NCBI GenBank assembly: GCA_006503535.1
Contig: QYRS01000005.1
Span: 1,426,001-1,490,000, forward strand
Source: Arthrinium phaeospermum
Lineage: Eukaryota; Ascomycota; Sordariomycetes; Amphisphaeriales; Apiosporaceae
Direction of reading: 5' to 3'
Length of the DNA stretch: 64,000 nucleotides
Both the position numbers and the translations under genes were made by a program. The notes below the pieces were generated by a model. It did not search any database, had not been told where the DNA came from, and saw only the letters and a list, made by a program, of their open reading frames with translations. Positions 1 to 12,354 of the stretch are shown here, in pieces; the stretch's first letter is position 1; every line of letters starts with the position of its first letter.

Positions 1-3000
1 CCCTTTCTTTTCTCATCCTTCTTCTCCTCCTCCTCTTCTTAGTGTCATGTTTCATGTACGAACATGCAGCACACGCTTTTTCTTCCACTCACCGGCCCCG
101 GATCCTATTTGTGGTCACCTTGGCCAAGTCTTCGTGGTGTGCCAATCTCAACTCACGGTGAGGAAGCCTCCCAGCAAGGAAAAGGAAAAAGAAAAAACAA
201 AGCAAAAAACAAGCTAAGCTAGGCGTGTTCCTTTATTCTTCTTCTTCTATGATGTCTTACCAAGGCCCGGATCTCGCTGAAAGTGCGCGAACTAGCAATT
301 AATCTTGGCATTCCGTTGATCGGCTAGGCGATCCGGAAATTGCCTGCCAGAGCGAGCCTGACGGGCGACACATCAACTGCACAACTCTTGGCATGGGTGC
401 TATGGTGGCATAAGTACCCCTGCAAATCTCTTACTTGTTTCGTTTGGTTTCTTTTGTTCTTGATACCTATCTCACCTCATGATAAGCTCCTCTTGGACTG
501 GGCAGGATGCTGGTCAGCGTGGTTGGCGTACGGGCCAATATCCAACCAGTATCCGTAGGTACCATCCAGATGGCTGAAAAGCCACCGCCGCTAGGAGGTT
601 TGGTGGAAGTGGTCAACTTGCTCACACTTTTTCTACTTCCTGGCTTGCTTACTTACAACAACATCCTCAGCCTTACAATAATTTGATGCATTTCTCGGCC
701 ATCTATGTTTGCTAGCACTTCCTCTGGGTCGGGCGCAATCGCGTGGGACGAGCCCCTGGCCGATTGCCCAAGGGCCCTGCCTAGCCTGGTAAGAATATAG
801 TACGGCATGCACATGCTGTCTCTCAGGCTCACTCAGCGCGCGTAGAGAGGCGACTAGGCACTAGGTAAGCCCTCAGACCAGTCACGAGGCACGGGGGTCT
901 CAACAAGTCCCAGTCCCCTATCTACACGTGTGAGAGGCCAAAGCAACCGACCAACTCCAGTCACCGGAGAATAGTGTCACCCCCTACCCCCCTTTCTCTC
1001 GGTGTACGGGGTACACTCGCTTGTATTCAGAGATACCAGGCCATCAAATGACTGTGGACTGGCTCCTGTATGCCCTCCTTGGTCCCTCCCCCACGCCATT
1101 CTTCCATGCCCATAATTGGTCCCTTTCTCTCTGTTCATCCATCCATCTCAGTCCGAGAAAGCACCTAGCTACTTACCGCTTTGCTGATGTCTTTCAGCTC
1201 TGTTGGGGATACTGCATACTCGAATATTGAGAATGAAACCAGCCATTGAGAGACGCGCTCGTGCCATTGGCTGTGCCCATTCAGCCTTCCAGCCCGACCG
1301 TATTGCGTGACTCGTGCGACAACCGCATAACTCACTGCTTCTTTCTCATATCGTGCCCGAGCCAGCCAATAGTTCATGTGGCTATCGAAGCTCTCACGTA
1401 ACATGTCTACGTAACGCCCCCGATACTCTCCGATGACGGGCAACGATACGAAACTGCAAATGCCTTCCGAGACAACCTTTTGTCTGGCGGACGCCATTTT
1501 CATTGACTGATGCTATGTATGTAAGCATTTCACGATTACTATTAATAGCTGCTTGGGTCGGCCCACTGCGCAGAAATCGCGTGGCCGAGAAAAGAAGGCA
1601 CGATGGGGGATGATGATGGATGCCGGATGATGACCAGCAGGTTTAAGATCGAATCAGCTTGGTTTACATAGCTGTGTGTGACAATGCCGGGCAATATGTG
1701 ACACCTAGCCAATACACCAACCAATATATCCCCGATCCAATACTTGGGCAGCTATCGGTCGCACAATGCGTAGTGGCATGGGGGAGGGTAATTGCTTTGG
1801 GTAGCCATAGTACTACTAGTAATATATGCACATTGAACAGGCAACCATTGCATTCCTTCTTTCTCTGTGTTGTTGTTTCAGTGTCGCATACCTAGGTACT
1901 AATATCTGCTGCTGTTGTTGTTGTTGTTGTTGGCATGTGTCAGCGTTCCTCGCCCAACTGCGGGTGTTGGAGGAAGGGTCGTTAATTTAGGCTTCGGGTG
2001 CCACACACAATTGGAGAGGCACCGAATAGATAATGTACCCCGTGTATTGTGTGTGTTGTTCCGGCAGCAGTTCAGCGCGCTCGGTTTGGTTCGCCCGGCC
2101 GGTATTCCGATTCCGCGGGCTTGTGGTCCACTGAACAGTCTGGACTCTGGAAGACCCCCCCCTTGCCTTGCCTTTAAACTTGCCACAGACGTTCGGACGA
2201 CGTCCGATGTGCCATACAAGCGGGGAGACACAGGCAATCAGTGGATAGAAGCAGAAGTCCAATATTGCAAACCATCTATCCCAAATATATATGCACGGCT
2301 GTCCGCAGTCATTACTTACTGTATGCTACGTAAGGTATCCGACCGATGACGGTTGCATGCAGCGGGGGCCGGTAGACAAAAAATGGGCCCCAATGCCGAA
2401 CCGCCATCTGGAGAAAAAGCAAGCAAGGGAAATAAAAGAGAAAAAAAGGAAAAGAAAAGAAAAGATAAGACAACGAGGGAAGGAGTCTACTTAGGTCACC
2501 CCCCTAATCCTTCTAAGTCTTGTTCTTCTTGGCGATGCGACGCGCTTATTGCTTTCTGCTGCTACTGCCCAAAGGAGGGCATGCATCTTCCCATATATGC
2601 GGACTACCTTGAATGCGATTTTCGAGAAAGGGGGGTGAGAGCCCAACGTGAAATCCATCGTAGGGTTTGCAGTCCCTAGCCTCCTGTTTCATGCATAGCA
2701 CACACATTATGTATGACTTTGCTGGTTTTGGTCGACTCGCCTTGATGCCTATCAGTTCAGTCGTACGTGGTTCTGCTGCGCCGCCAGTGCTTGCTGGATC
2801 GGGCGGGGACCGGAGTCGGAAGGCCTCATACCGGGAGCTTGGTGTAGACGAGCCAGAGCAGAGCAGAGCTGTATGTCGGGAATGGTTTTGGTTCGTTGTG
2901 ATGCGATGACACTTCCGCGATAGACATGTAAAGAAAACCTCCTGATCAGAGGGAAACAGCATGAGATGGCCGCTGATTTGATCTGTGATAGATCTAATAA

Positions 3001-3982
3001 AACTCTCTGAAGTACGAGTGAGTCCAAATATCAAGAAGGAGCGTCTCTGCTCTGGCTTCTTACCCCTGAATCCCATACATCCACCCCATCCTCGTCTCAT
3101 GAATGAGGTGCCAGAGCCACGGATGTAACCATCCTCTCTGTATGAGGCATTGATGAGGCCTTCTGCATTGAAGATCGAACATTCTTCGTTCCAGATGGTA
3201 TATCATCGTCAAAAGTGTACGGGAGAATCACTTTTGACCTGGTGAGCTACATGACTAACACTTTATTGATTCGCCCCTTTTCCCATCTCTCGATTGCGGC
3301 GTGAGAGGTTGCTGGACAGCCCCGCGAAAGAGAGAAGATGTGTACGTGTGTACGGCTGTGTGTGTATGGCCCGTGTCGGATTGCATGGCACCATCCGTTT
3401 GCTCGGTAATCAACTCAGTGTGTTTGGTGATACTGCCCCTTACTCTGCGTGCGCGGATAGCACTTTCCAGGAGTATACTACGGACAAGCAGTGCATGGAA
3501 GCCGTAGTCCCAGTCTATATAGCACATGCGTGAATCAGCTCGTCCCTGCACAATCAGGTACGTCGACATAGTACAGAGGCGAAGGAAGCAAAGACGTGGC
3601 CCGAGAAAGGGGAAAACCCGAGCCGACTACCACAATTGGTAACCGTCCCCTTGCACATAGAAAGCCGATGGGAGTCGAAAAGGGGGGTCAGAACGGATAT
3701 GCATATGATACAAGAGGCACCACGAAAGCTCATCCTACTTCCTACACGGAACAATAATAGTGTGCCACAGATCTTCAACGCTTTCATGAGGCATTATCTT
3801 CTCACTTTTACACGAAACCAACTCTCTTCATCGCACGGTATAGTGTAAAATGATAGTTTCATTTCAAGGAACTAGCAGCAGCCCAAGAGGGAACTGCCAG
3901 TGGCATGTCTCATACAAAACAAATATTTACTCAGTACATCGTCAACGCCCAACAATCAATTCGATTTCTTCGCCTCGCGACC
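1..3982. other. gene-free left flank
   Basis: About 4 kb in which I support no gene. The open frames are short (at most about 180 codons), overlap on both strands, do not join through plausible introns, and carry low-complexity or unrecognisable sequence. It holds pyrimidine-rich patches and a CTG/TTG trinucleotide run. Because the first gene to the right points left, this segment is also the 3' side of malate synthase. An exon of a gene lying outside the window cannot be excluded. Confidence 0.6.
1906..1933. repeat. CTG/TTG trinucleotide microsatellite
   Basis: Short uninterrupted trinucleotide run (CTG units passing into TTG units) in non-coding DNA. Such runs are commonly length-polymorphic. 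Confidence 0.85.
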
Positions 3983-5870
3983 TCACAGCTTGCTCGCCGG
4001 TTTCGAGGTGCCGACGGCCGTGATCTCGTTGTAGAGCAGACTCGTCAGGAAGTCGGCGTAGTCCTCGCCCGTGACCTGCCCCGCGAAGTACTGGGCCGCG
4101 AGGCCGTACTTGTTCCCTTGCGGCGCCTTGCTGGAGAGCTCGTCTGTCTGCTCCTTGAGCAGCTTCAGGGCGTAGGCCTTGTCGACCTTCTTGCCCTCGG
4201 CCGTCGTGACGCCGTGTCGCACCCACTGCCAGAGCTGTGACCGCGATACCTCAGCCGTGGCGGCATCCTCCCTGTGGTACTGTGTAAGCCGTGCGGATTG
4301 GAGAAACTGGCAGGGAATCGGGGACTTACATGAGATAGTTGATGGGCACGCATCCTACCCCGCGAATCCAAGCTTCCATGTATCCCAAACCGATGTTCAG
4401 GTTCTTGCGGATACCCTCTTCTGTGATCTTACCGGGGACATTCATGTTCAGGAGGTCATTCTGGCCAATCTGAACATCCTCTCGGCGCACAAAGAGCTGG
4501 TTTGGCGTGGGCATGTGCTTGTTGAAGATCTCGGAGGCAATGGCAGCCAAGGCGGGGTGAGCAACCCATGTTCTACACCAAGGGTTAGTAAGTCGGTGCT
4601 ATGAAGGACCAAGGGGGCAAGTCACATACCCATCGTGGCCTGCGCGGACCTCGCGCAGTTTGTCAGCTCGTACACCATCCATTGCCTTGTCGTTGGCCTC
4701 CTTGTCGTCCTTGATGGGGATTTGGGCAGCCATGCCACCCATGGCATGAACACCACGCTTATGGCAGGTTTGAATGAGGAGTTTCACCTATGTAAATGTG
4801 TCAGTTACCATATCCAAACCAAGCAGCCTGGAGCCCACTCACATATGCGTCCATGAATGGCACGGTCATAGTGACACTGCCTCGATCGGGCAGGATGAAG
4901 TTGCTGTTTTGGCGGAACTTCTTGATAACACTGAAGATGTAATCCCAACGCCCACAGTTGAGACCGGAGCTGTGATCGCGGAGCTCGTAGATGATCTCTT
5001 CCATCTCGAAAGCGGCCAGAATGGTCTCGATCAACACGGTACCCCGAATCGTCCCCCGGCGCATACCGATGTAGTCTTGTCCCAGGTTGAAGGCGTCGTT
5101 CCACAGGCGGGCCTCGAGGTGAGATTCCATCTTGGGGAGGTAGAAGTACGGGCCGAACCCTTGCTTGACGCTCTCGAAGGCGTTGTGGAAGAAGTAAAGA
5201 CCGAAGTCGAACAGCGACCCGGAAATCGGCTCGCCGTCTACAGTGACGTGCTTCTCCTCTAGGTGCCAGCCTCGAGGCCGCACAATGAGCGTTGGCAGCA
5301 CACGGTCGGTGCGGATCTTGTATTCCTTCTCGCCCTGCTTGAATTGCAACTGGCGTCGTACGGCATCGTACATGTTGACCTGACCGGTGATCATGTTATC
5401 CCAAGTTGGCGCGCTCGAGTCTATGATGGGTCAGCAACTTGCAAGATCCTCGATGAACGGGTCTTGCCCACCCATTGAACATGGCCCGCTGTGGCAAAGG
5501 GTAACTCACCTTCAAAGTCGGCCATATATGTCCACACGTCCGAGTTCAGGGCATTCACAACCATCTTGCGGTCCGTCGGGCCCGTGATCTCGACCCGGCG
5601 GTCCACCAGGCCCGGGGCGGGCGGCGCGCCTTTCCATGCGGCATCTTCGCGGATGGTCTTTGTCTCGGGCAAGAAGTCCGGAAGTTGGCCCTTGTCCAGC
5701 TCAGCCTGTCGGATCTTGCGGCGCTCTAGCAGAGCCTTGCGGGTGCCGTTGAAAGAACGGTGCAAAAGAGCCAAGAACGCCAGAGCCTCTGGCGTCAGGA
5801 TCTTTCTGTGCTCAGGTCGAATGTCGCCGGAGATGGTGACACCCTGGAGGATTGTCTCGGTAGTCGCCAT
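3983..5870 (-). CDS. acuE: malate synthase, peroxisomal/glyoxysomal
   Basis: Condenses glyoxylate with acetyl-CoA to malate, the second glyoxylate-cycle step, needed for growth on acetate and fatty acids. Five exons with introns 5421-5509, 4788-4842, 4573-4629 and 4272-4329 give 542 codons, the usual fungal length. The start at 5870 ([11 protein letters not shown]) is preferred over an upstream in-frame Met because the protein begins there in this family. The family signature [16 protein letters not shown] sits in exon 2 and contains the conserved HxxGLNxGxWDY core. The last residues are SKL, a canonical type 1 peroxisomal targeting signal, so the enzyme should act in peroxisomes. Such genes are usually acetate-induced and glucose-repressed; I did not verify binding sites. 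Frame and splice sites are intact. Confidence 0.97.
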
Positions 5871-7759
5871 GTTTGCTGTGATGATAGGGGATACGTGTAA
5901 GCCGCTTGGGAGCCACTGTCTAGAGGAGAGTATATGTCGCCAATTGGGATATAGACGGGCGTAGTTTGGATATGGAGACGATTGTAGAAGTTCTATCACA
6001 CAACTGATAGATTCAAGGGGAAGTTTGGTTTCATATGATGAGGGTTCGAGATAGGACTAAAGCTGGGTGTTTCCGGACTGAAGTATGACTGGTCTTGAGG
6101 GGATGGGAGGGAGCTTCTCGGGTATGACGAAGATGGTACGGGCACCCCAAGTTATCTCCAAACTTCGGCATTGGGTCTGGTGGTCGCCTAGCTGGAGCTG
6201 GCCGTCTCCAGGTGATGATGAGGTATGACAAGGATGGGCTAACATGATGTGCAAAGTACCTTTTTGGTTACGACTTACGCGTGGGTGTACAAGAGGCCCT
6301 GCTTGCCGTCCGGCCAAGTCGAGAATTAAGCTCGGCGTCAGAACAGAGTTGGCTCGTTTCGGACGGAAGGGTTGACGTGAATGGACGGTCTAGCCGGCGG
6401 GGTGACGGAAGGGAACGAGCTTGTGAAAGTGTGGGGGAAGGTGAATATCAAGAATGCTTTTGACTAGTCGTGCAACCCAAACCCAAGTTCCAGCAAATAG
6501 CAATTTGTCGCGAGTAAAAGGCACATGTGCTCGTGCTCTTGCATTTTATGCGCAGTACCTGGCCCTTTATTCAACTCCATCACGTCCCGCTCAGTAGCAG
6601 CAGTAGATGTTCCCCAGGTAGGCATATTTTGCCAGCCGAAAGTCATGGCGGGTTCCGCCCGACCGTACGGGAAATCCCACGAGGTTGATCATGACGGCAT
6701 CGGACCCTAGATGCCTCGATAGCTTTGCCACACTCAGATTGTCGAGGTCCTTGTATGGATGCGATGTCCTTTATCAGGTACGAGTCGCTTTCTGCATGGC
6801 AAATAGCTAATATTCCATCCGACTTCGGACTGTTACTCGATGGAAATGACCTATGTCGAGCGATAAGGAAGGGAAAGCAGGAGACTCAGAGATAGCTAGC
6901 CCGAGAATAATAGTGGGCGGATGGATAGTTGCCGAATGGCCGAGACCTGTTGGCCATGCCGAGGAATAAGCTAGGTACCTACTTATGTAGCCCACTAAAC
7001 GCCTGAGATACAGCCACGCGGTACCTACATACAATTTAGGTCGTCAATGCCGACTTCACGGGTAGTCGGATACACTTCAACGAGCCGGCTATTCCCGGCT
7101 TGTAATTCTCGTTCTGTTTTATTCGAAATATTGATGAATATTCGCCAATTGATGTAGCAACTGACGAGAAGAGGCATCGGTACCCAAAGTCTATAAGATA
7201 TTGGGGAGTGGACCAAAGAGATCCGACTCAATCTCAACGCAGTGAGTTTTAAACAACGAGGGAGTCGTACACAGCTTGCGTCTTTTTCCAGGTGTGATCT
7301 TATCAAATGCTTGAGTAGGAGGTTTCTCATTTGCGAGGTCCAGATTGCATTGCCCTTTGGAAAGCGCTTTTATGAACATTTTCTCGCAGTTCCACCCCTA
7401 CCACATGGGAACAGGGAGGCATACAATATAATATATGCCCAGTGCCGGGAGATGGGCTAGCACCCCAGCTACATCGTGGGTTGCCACCCGACTCAACCCG
7501 GTGGGGTCAGGTAATATTATTCCCTACAGAAAGTGAACAAGAACCTGGGCCGAGGAAAGCATCGACGCTCTGTTCGTAGGGTTGATGAAGAGCTGAAGTG
7601 TGGGCGATGCGTGCTTGTAACCGAGCCTACCTAGCCTGGTATCCAGGCTTAGCAGTGACTGCAAGAGACAATAAACGCCGCCCAACGCCGCTTCTTCGCG
7701 TTGGCCGGTCTCGTTGCCAACGGAATCGTACGAAGCACCGCCTCTGCAGGCACGGCTTC
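5871..7759. other. malate synthase upstream region, no gene
   Basis: 1.9 kb between the malate synthase start and the 3' end of PET191. It should contain the malate synthase promoter. No coding exon is convincing: frames are short and unrecognised. Compact words such as GGTACCTAC recur near 6975 and 7021, as in other spacers here. Confidence 0.6.
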
Positions 7760-8238
7760 TTACTTCTTGTTCTTGTCCGCCAATTCTTGCCTGAACTTCT
7801 CGTTCTCCGCCTCCCTCCAGTCCTTGGGCTCGGGTTCGTTGCCGTCCGTCTTCCGCACCGAGCCGGCGAAGGCGGATCGGCCGGCGTATAGTTGGTAGCC
7901 CTCGCCCGAGTCGCTGGCCTCGAGGTTCTTGAAGGTGATGGGCTGGTTGCCGCGGAAGCGCTTGCGCATGTCGATCATGCCCCTCCTGCACTCACCAAAG
8001 CCCTTCTTGAGCTGCTGGCACTTGGTCGGCAGGGTCTCGGCCAGCGGCGAGCGCAGGCATTCGGCGGCAGTATGGCGCTGGACCATGACACATTCGGACT
8101 CCTGGAGACACTGCGCCAGTGCGGCTCCTACCAGGTGTGCGCGACACGGTTAGCTGAGGGACAATTGCCGAGTGCGAAAGAAGGATGGCAGACGGGAGAC
8201 GATGGCCACGTACGTATTTCTTTGCATGAACTCGGCAT
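7760..8238 (-). CDS. PET191: cytochrome c oxidase assembly factor Pet191
   Basis: Twin-CX9C-type protein of the mitochondrial intermembrane space required for complex IV assembly (human COA5). Two exons: 25 nt coding (8238-8214, MPSSCKEI), intron 8213-8128, then exon 8127-7760, giving 130 aa. Cysteines lie at 5, 15, 21, 32, 45 and 55, so 5/15 and 45/55 are CX9C pairs and 21/32 is CX10C, matching the Pet191 N-terminal domain. Residues 56-130 form a basic/acidic fungal tail ending NKK. Without the tiny first exon the first CX9C pair would be lost, which supports this model. Yeast Pet191 is imported by the Mia40 relay; that is family knowledge. Confidence 0.95.
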
Positions 8239-9033
8239 CTTGAGGAATATGACTAGGCGTTGTGATTGGCAGGCGCCGCCTCTAGGAATGGGTGAGTCTT
8301 CTCGATATCGAATCGTCGCAAAATACAGACGGATTGATTTTCAGTTGCCGGCGAGGCGCCACCGAGCTGTGATTGGCCAAGCTCAGCCCCGATGCATGAC
8401 AGCTGTAGCGACAAGGGAGGGGCTCTGTTACCTGTAAGCTGCAAGTTGCAGTGGGGGAGCCTAGAGCTCTCAAGCCCAGCTCAGGTACGGGCGCGACCAG
8501 TGCAATCTCACAAGCAAGCTCCAGTTGCTGCCCAGGTGGAACTGATTTCGGACGAGATCCTGACATATTTATGATTGTATACATCTTGATATAGTGCTTC
8601 TCCCACATGCTGTTTGTTATTTTGGCAATTTCCCTTCTCCATGATTACACGCTACATCTTACTGCTTTCTGATATCTTCGGTTCGCATCTTCATTTCACC
8701 TTGTGATACCTCTTTTGAACAGACCCCTGTTTCGCAGCTACCCAGAAGGGAAATTGAGCTGCATTTATTTTGCATGTGACGACATCATCCTCTGGATAGG
8801 GAAAGCACCACTTGACAAACCGTTGGCGACTTTGACAGCGCCGATCGCTCATACAATCATTTCCAAATACAATTATTTCCATTTTAACCCTACGACTCAC
8901 CCTCGACGGCAAACAATGCTTCTCTGTGCTGCGATCTTGAAAGCATAGAGAGAGAGAGAGCCTTTGTTGGTGTCACCGAAGCCCGAGCTGGGTGCCAACG
9001 CATAGAGGGCGCGACCGCTATTTACTTACCACG
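8239..9033. other. divergent promoter region PET191 / lipase
   Basis: 0.8-kb divergent spacer between the PET191 and lipase starts. It carries an AG dinucleotide run at 8947-8960. I see no coding exon. Confidence 0.6.
8947..8960. repeat. (AG)7 microsatellite
   Basis: Seven AG units about 75 bases upstream of the lipase start codon, probably in its promoter or 5' leader. Confidence 0.8.
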
Positions 9034-11192
9034 ATGCCTGTTCCTTTCATCGGCCGGCTGAATCCGTAAGTCGTGATGAACTACGCCGCTCAGGGGCAGC
9101 GTATGGTGTTTGGTACTGACAATGGAGAAGGGCCGAGTACATTGCGCTCGTAGGCTCGTTCATTCTCGTTGGGCTCGAAGCCATCATCCGGATCCTCACC
9201 CTCGCTCTACGTACGCAACACCAACCCTGAGGTTCTTGGTGGCGAATTCTGTGGTACTGACTTACGACGCAGCAAATTCCCTTCTTTCTCTCTTCTACGC
9301 AGCTTCGCGACGGCTCTTCAATCGGTTCGCATCGCCGGCGCAAAGGAGGGCAGAGCAGCGACGAAAGTGTAGGCTGAACCGGTCAACCCCGCCATTGTCG
9401 CATCGCAACTAACACAACTGCTCATTGCTAGCTATATCTACCTCAATCCGAAATGCCTCCGATTTTGTCGAACTCTGCGCCGAGTTTGGCTACACTGCCG
9501 AGGAACATGTCGTACAGACCAAAGATGGCTATCTGCTCGGCATCCACCGCCTTCCGTGGCGCAAGGGAGAGGAGGATATGAAGGTCAACAATGGACCGCA
9601 GAGTCTGCGCAAGAAGGTCGTATACCTTCACCACGGCCTCCTCATGAACAGTGAAGTATGGGTCAGCTTGACGGATGCCCAGAGGTGCTTGCCCTTTGTG
9701 TTGGTAGAAAGGGGCTACGACGTTTGGTTGGGCAACAATCGTGGAAACAAGTACTCCAAGAAATCCGTCAAGATGTCTCCTGCAAGCATCGACTTCTGGG
9801 ATTTCTCCATCGACGAGTTCGCCTTTTACGACATTCCCGACACCATCGAATACGTTCTCCACTCCACCGGGGAGTCGTCGCTTTCGTACATCGGCTTTTC
9901 ACAGGGCACTGCCCAGTCCTTTGCTGCGCTCTCTGTGCACCCAAAGCTCAACGACCAAGTCAACGTCTTCATTGCACTTGCGCCTGCTATGTCACCGGCC
10001 GGCCTTTCTAATGGAATAGTCGATGCCCTCGTCAAAGCTTCTCCGCAAGTGCTGTTTCTTCTCTTCGGTCGCCGGTCGATTCTGGCTTCGGCTACGATGT
10101 GGCAGTCCATTTTGTATCCGCCCATCTTCGTCCGCGTCATCGATATCGGCTTGTCCTTCTTGTTCAACTGGAAGGCCAAGAACATTTCCCTGTCGCAAAA
10201 ACTGGCTGCGTACCCGCATCTCTACTCCTTCACGAGTACCAAGTCTGTAGTGCACTGGTTCCAGATCATCCGCAACAAGTCGTTCCAGATGTTTGACGAT
10301 GACGTGCATCCGCCACTCAGTACGACGCACAAGTACACCAAGGTTGCCAAGTACCCGACCCGCAACATCAAGACCCCTATTGTGTTGGTCTACGGCGGCA
10401 GCGATTCACTTGTCGATATCAAGGTCATGCTGCGCGAGCTACCAAATCGGACTGTGGCTACCGAGATTCCCCATTACGAGCACCTGGACTTCCTGTGGGC
10501 ACGAGATGTTGATACCCAGGTTTTCCAGCACGTGTTCGATGCCCTGGATAACTTCACAGATGCAGAGCATTCCAAGGAGGAATTCGAGAGTTATCGACGT
10601 GCCCGTGCTACTAGCCTTGGCGCGTCGGCATCTTTTGGGCAGTAAGTGCACGCTTCTGAGAGGGCAAGTGTTTTACTTCACTAAAAAGCAATCCAGCAAG
10701 TACCGCAACAGCGATGCCGTTGAATCAGATATTGCATCTGTGAACAGCCAGGATCCTGCTATGGAGGTGGCACACAAGGCACGAGAAGATCTCCTGGACT
10801 ACTCGTCGCCGCCCTCGACGTCCGGCCCTTCTGAAGCTGCTGAGGCCACCGACACAGGTCCGACCGCAACCCCAGAAGCCAAGCCTCAGCCTCACGCAAT
10901 TACAACAATCAGCGAGAACACAGTGACGACGCCTAGTAAGAACTGGGGTGGTGTCGATGGCGCAGATTCGCCATTGGAACGGCAAACGCCTTCGCCGATT
11001 GGTAAAGGGGCCAGGTCTCACAAGCGACGTGGCAGCGGAGCTAGCAACCTAAGCTTTGATGCTGCAAAAGATGGCAAGGGGCGTGGGGGTGGGATACGAA
11101 TTGGAGCATCCAAGCCCATAGTCGGTGCCAGCGTAGGCAGTGGGACTGGTGGTAGTGCCGATGACAGCGTCCGCAAGAGAAATGGCGCCTGA
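9034..11192 (+). CDS. membrane-anchored sterol esterase / triacylglycerol lipase (Tgl1/Yeh family)
   Basis: Alpha/beta hydrolase of the acid-lipase/cholesterol esterase family, predicted to hydrolyse steryl esters or acylglycerols at the ER, plasma membrane or lipid droplets. Five exons with introns 9066-9130, 9211-9272, 9369-9431 and 10642-10696 give 637 aa. Residues about 13-36 (AEYIALVGSFILVG onward) form one transmembrane anchor, as in yeast Tgl1/Yeh1/Yeh2. The partial AB-hydrolase lipase domain follows, with HHGLL near 136, nucleophile GFSQG (Ser about 226), acid in GGSDSLVD (Asp about 394) and HYEHLDF (His about 420), so the triad is complete. Residues about 475-637, partly encoded by the last exon, are Ser/Pro/Gly-rich, charged and probably disordered. 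The first three exons are small and would be missed by simple ORF calling. Substrate preference cannot be read from sequence. Confidence 0.93.
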
Positions 11193-12354
11193 GTTGAAGA
11201 TAGAAGAGGTACCGAGTTATGAACTGTCGAATACCCTAGAAATCTGATTGTTATTGAAAAACAGGGGTAATATACATTTATTCTCGGCGAGAATTGGCTT
11301 GGAGGCGTGCTAGGAACACAGATGGATCTGGTGATGGTTGAATAGTAGAATGCAAGACCCTGGCGCTTCCATTGGGGGTATACTCTGATACAAGACCATT
11401 AAAATTGGGATGTTCGCGATGTTCAATATGCTGTGCTGCTTTAGTCGCCGGTAGTTCACAGGTCACAATCAAACCCGGGCGGAAAACATACATGAGAATA
11501 AACTTGTGTGAGCTTGTTTGTACTCAACAAGTGGCATGTCTCCAGCTCGAATAGTCCCGAGCATGAGGCGTGCTGTAACACAGGTGACCTTGGGGAAGCA
11601 GTTCCTGGGGTTGCCTCGCACGCGGCACATTCTATACCACTTCCTAGGTACCTCCCATACAGCCAGGGCCTTTGTTCATGTAAGCTCGCCGCTGGGACTG
11701 ATAGGGGATGCTGCTTGGTGTCCATGTTTTAGTGAGTGATTCAGTAAAGAAGAACACGGAACAAAGGCTGAGCGTGTAAGTCTAGTGTATGGACGGATTG
11801 AATTCATTCGAGGGATATATAGATAGCCATAGGCAGAAGCAACTTGTCTCTCTTGCTTATTTTGCTGGCTTTGATTGAGTTGGAGACTTTTGCCCGTTAT
11901 TTTGAAAGGAGAGACATCGCAAGAAACAGTGCAGTGACATGTTCACAGTAGAATACAATGCAATGTTTGTTTAAACTTGAAGCGCGAAGGCTACTTTGGG
12001 TTGAATAATTCTTCTACGGGGTATTAATTATTAATATACAATACAACTCGAAACTTTTTGTTCAGAGTCTTCTCTCTCTCCTTCGCTTTTCATACCCCCG
12101 TAGTAAGAGTATGTGTACAGACAAAATATGGAAATAATGCAAAATTGCCGAGCCGCTGAGGCGGACTTGCTGTGATGATATTTGGGTGATGTGTTCGGGT
12201 ATATCAATAAACCCTCGCCAGTCTCTCCGAAAACCTATGTTCGGTAGAACCAGTAAACCGTGTAAATGTTCTCCATATAAGGGCTATGTCGTAAGGATCG
12301 TAAGAAGTAAAAATGGTACAGTGAATGTCAACTGGGAGCTGTCTCGTCCCTCTT
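11193..12354. other. convergent 3' spacer lipase / adhesin
   Basis: 1.16 kb between two converging genes, AT-rich in places (around 12,000-12,060) and likely containing both 3' UTRs and poly(A) sites. No coding region supported. Confidence 0.6.

Noticed and set aside
9425..10645. Starting the lipase at the large central open frame
   Set aside because: That frame opens with TTG inside an intron; three upstream exons supply the ATG and a membrane anchor with matching phases.
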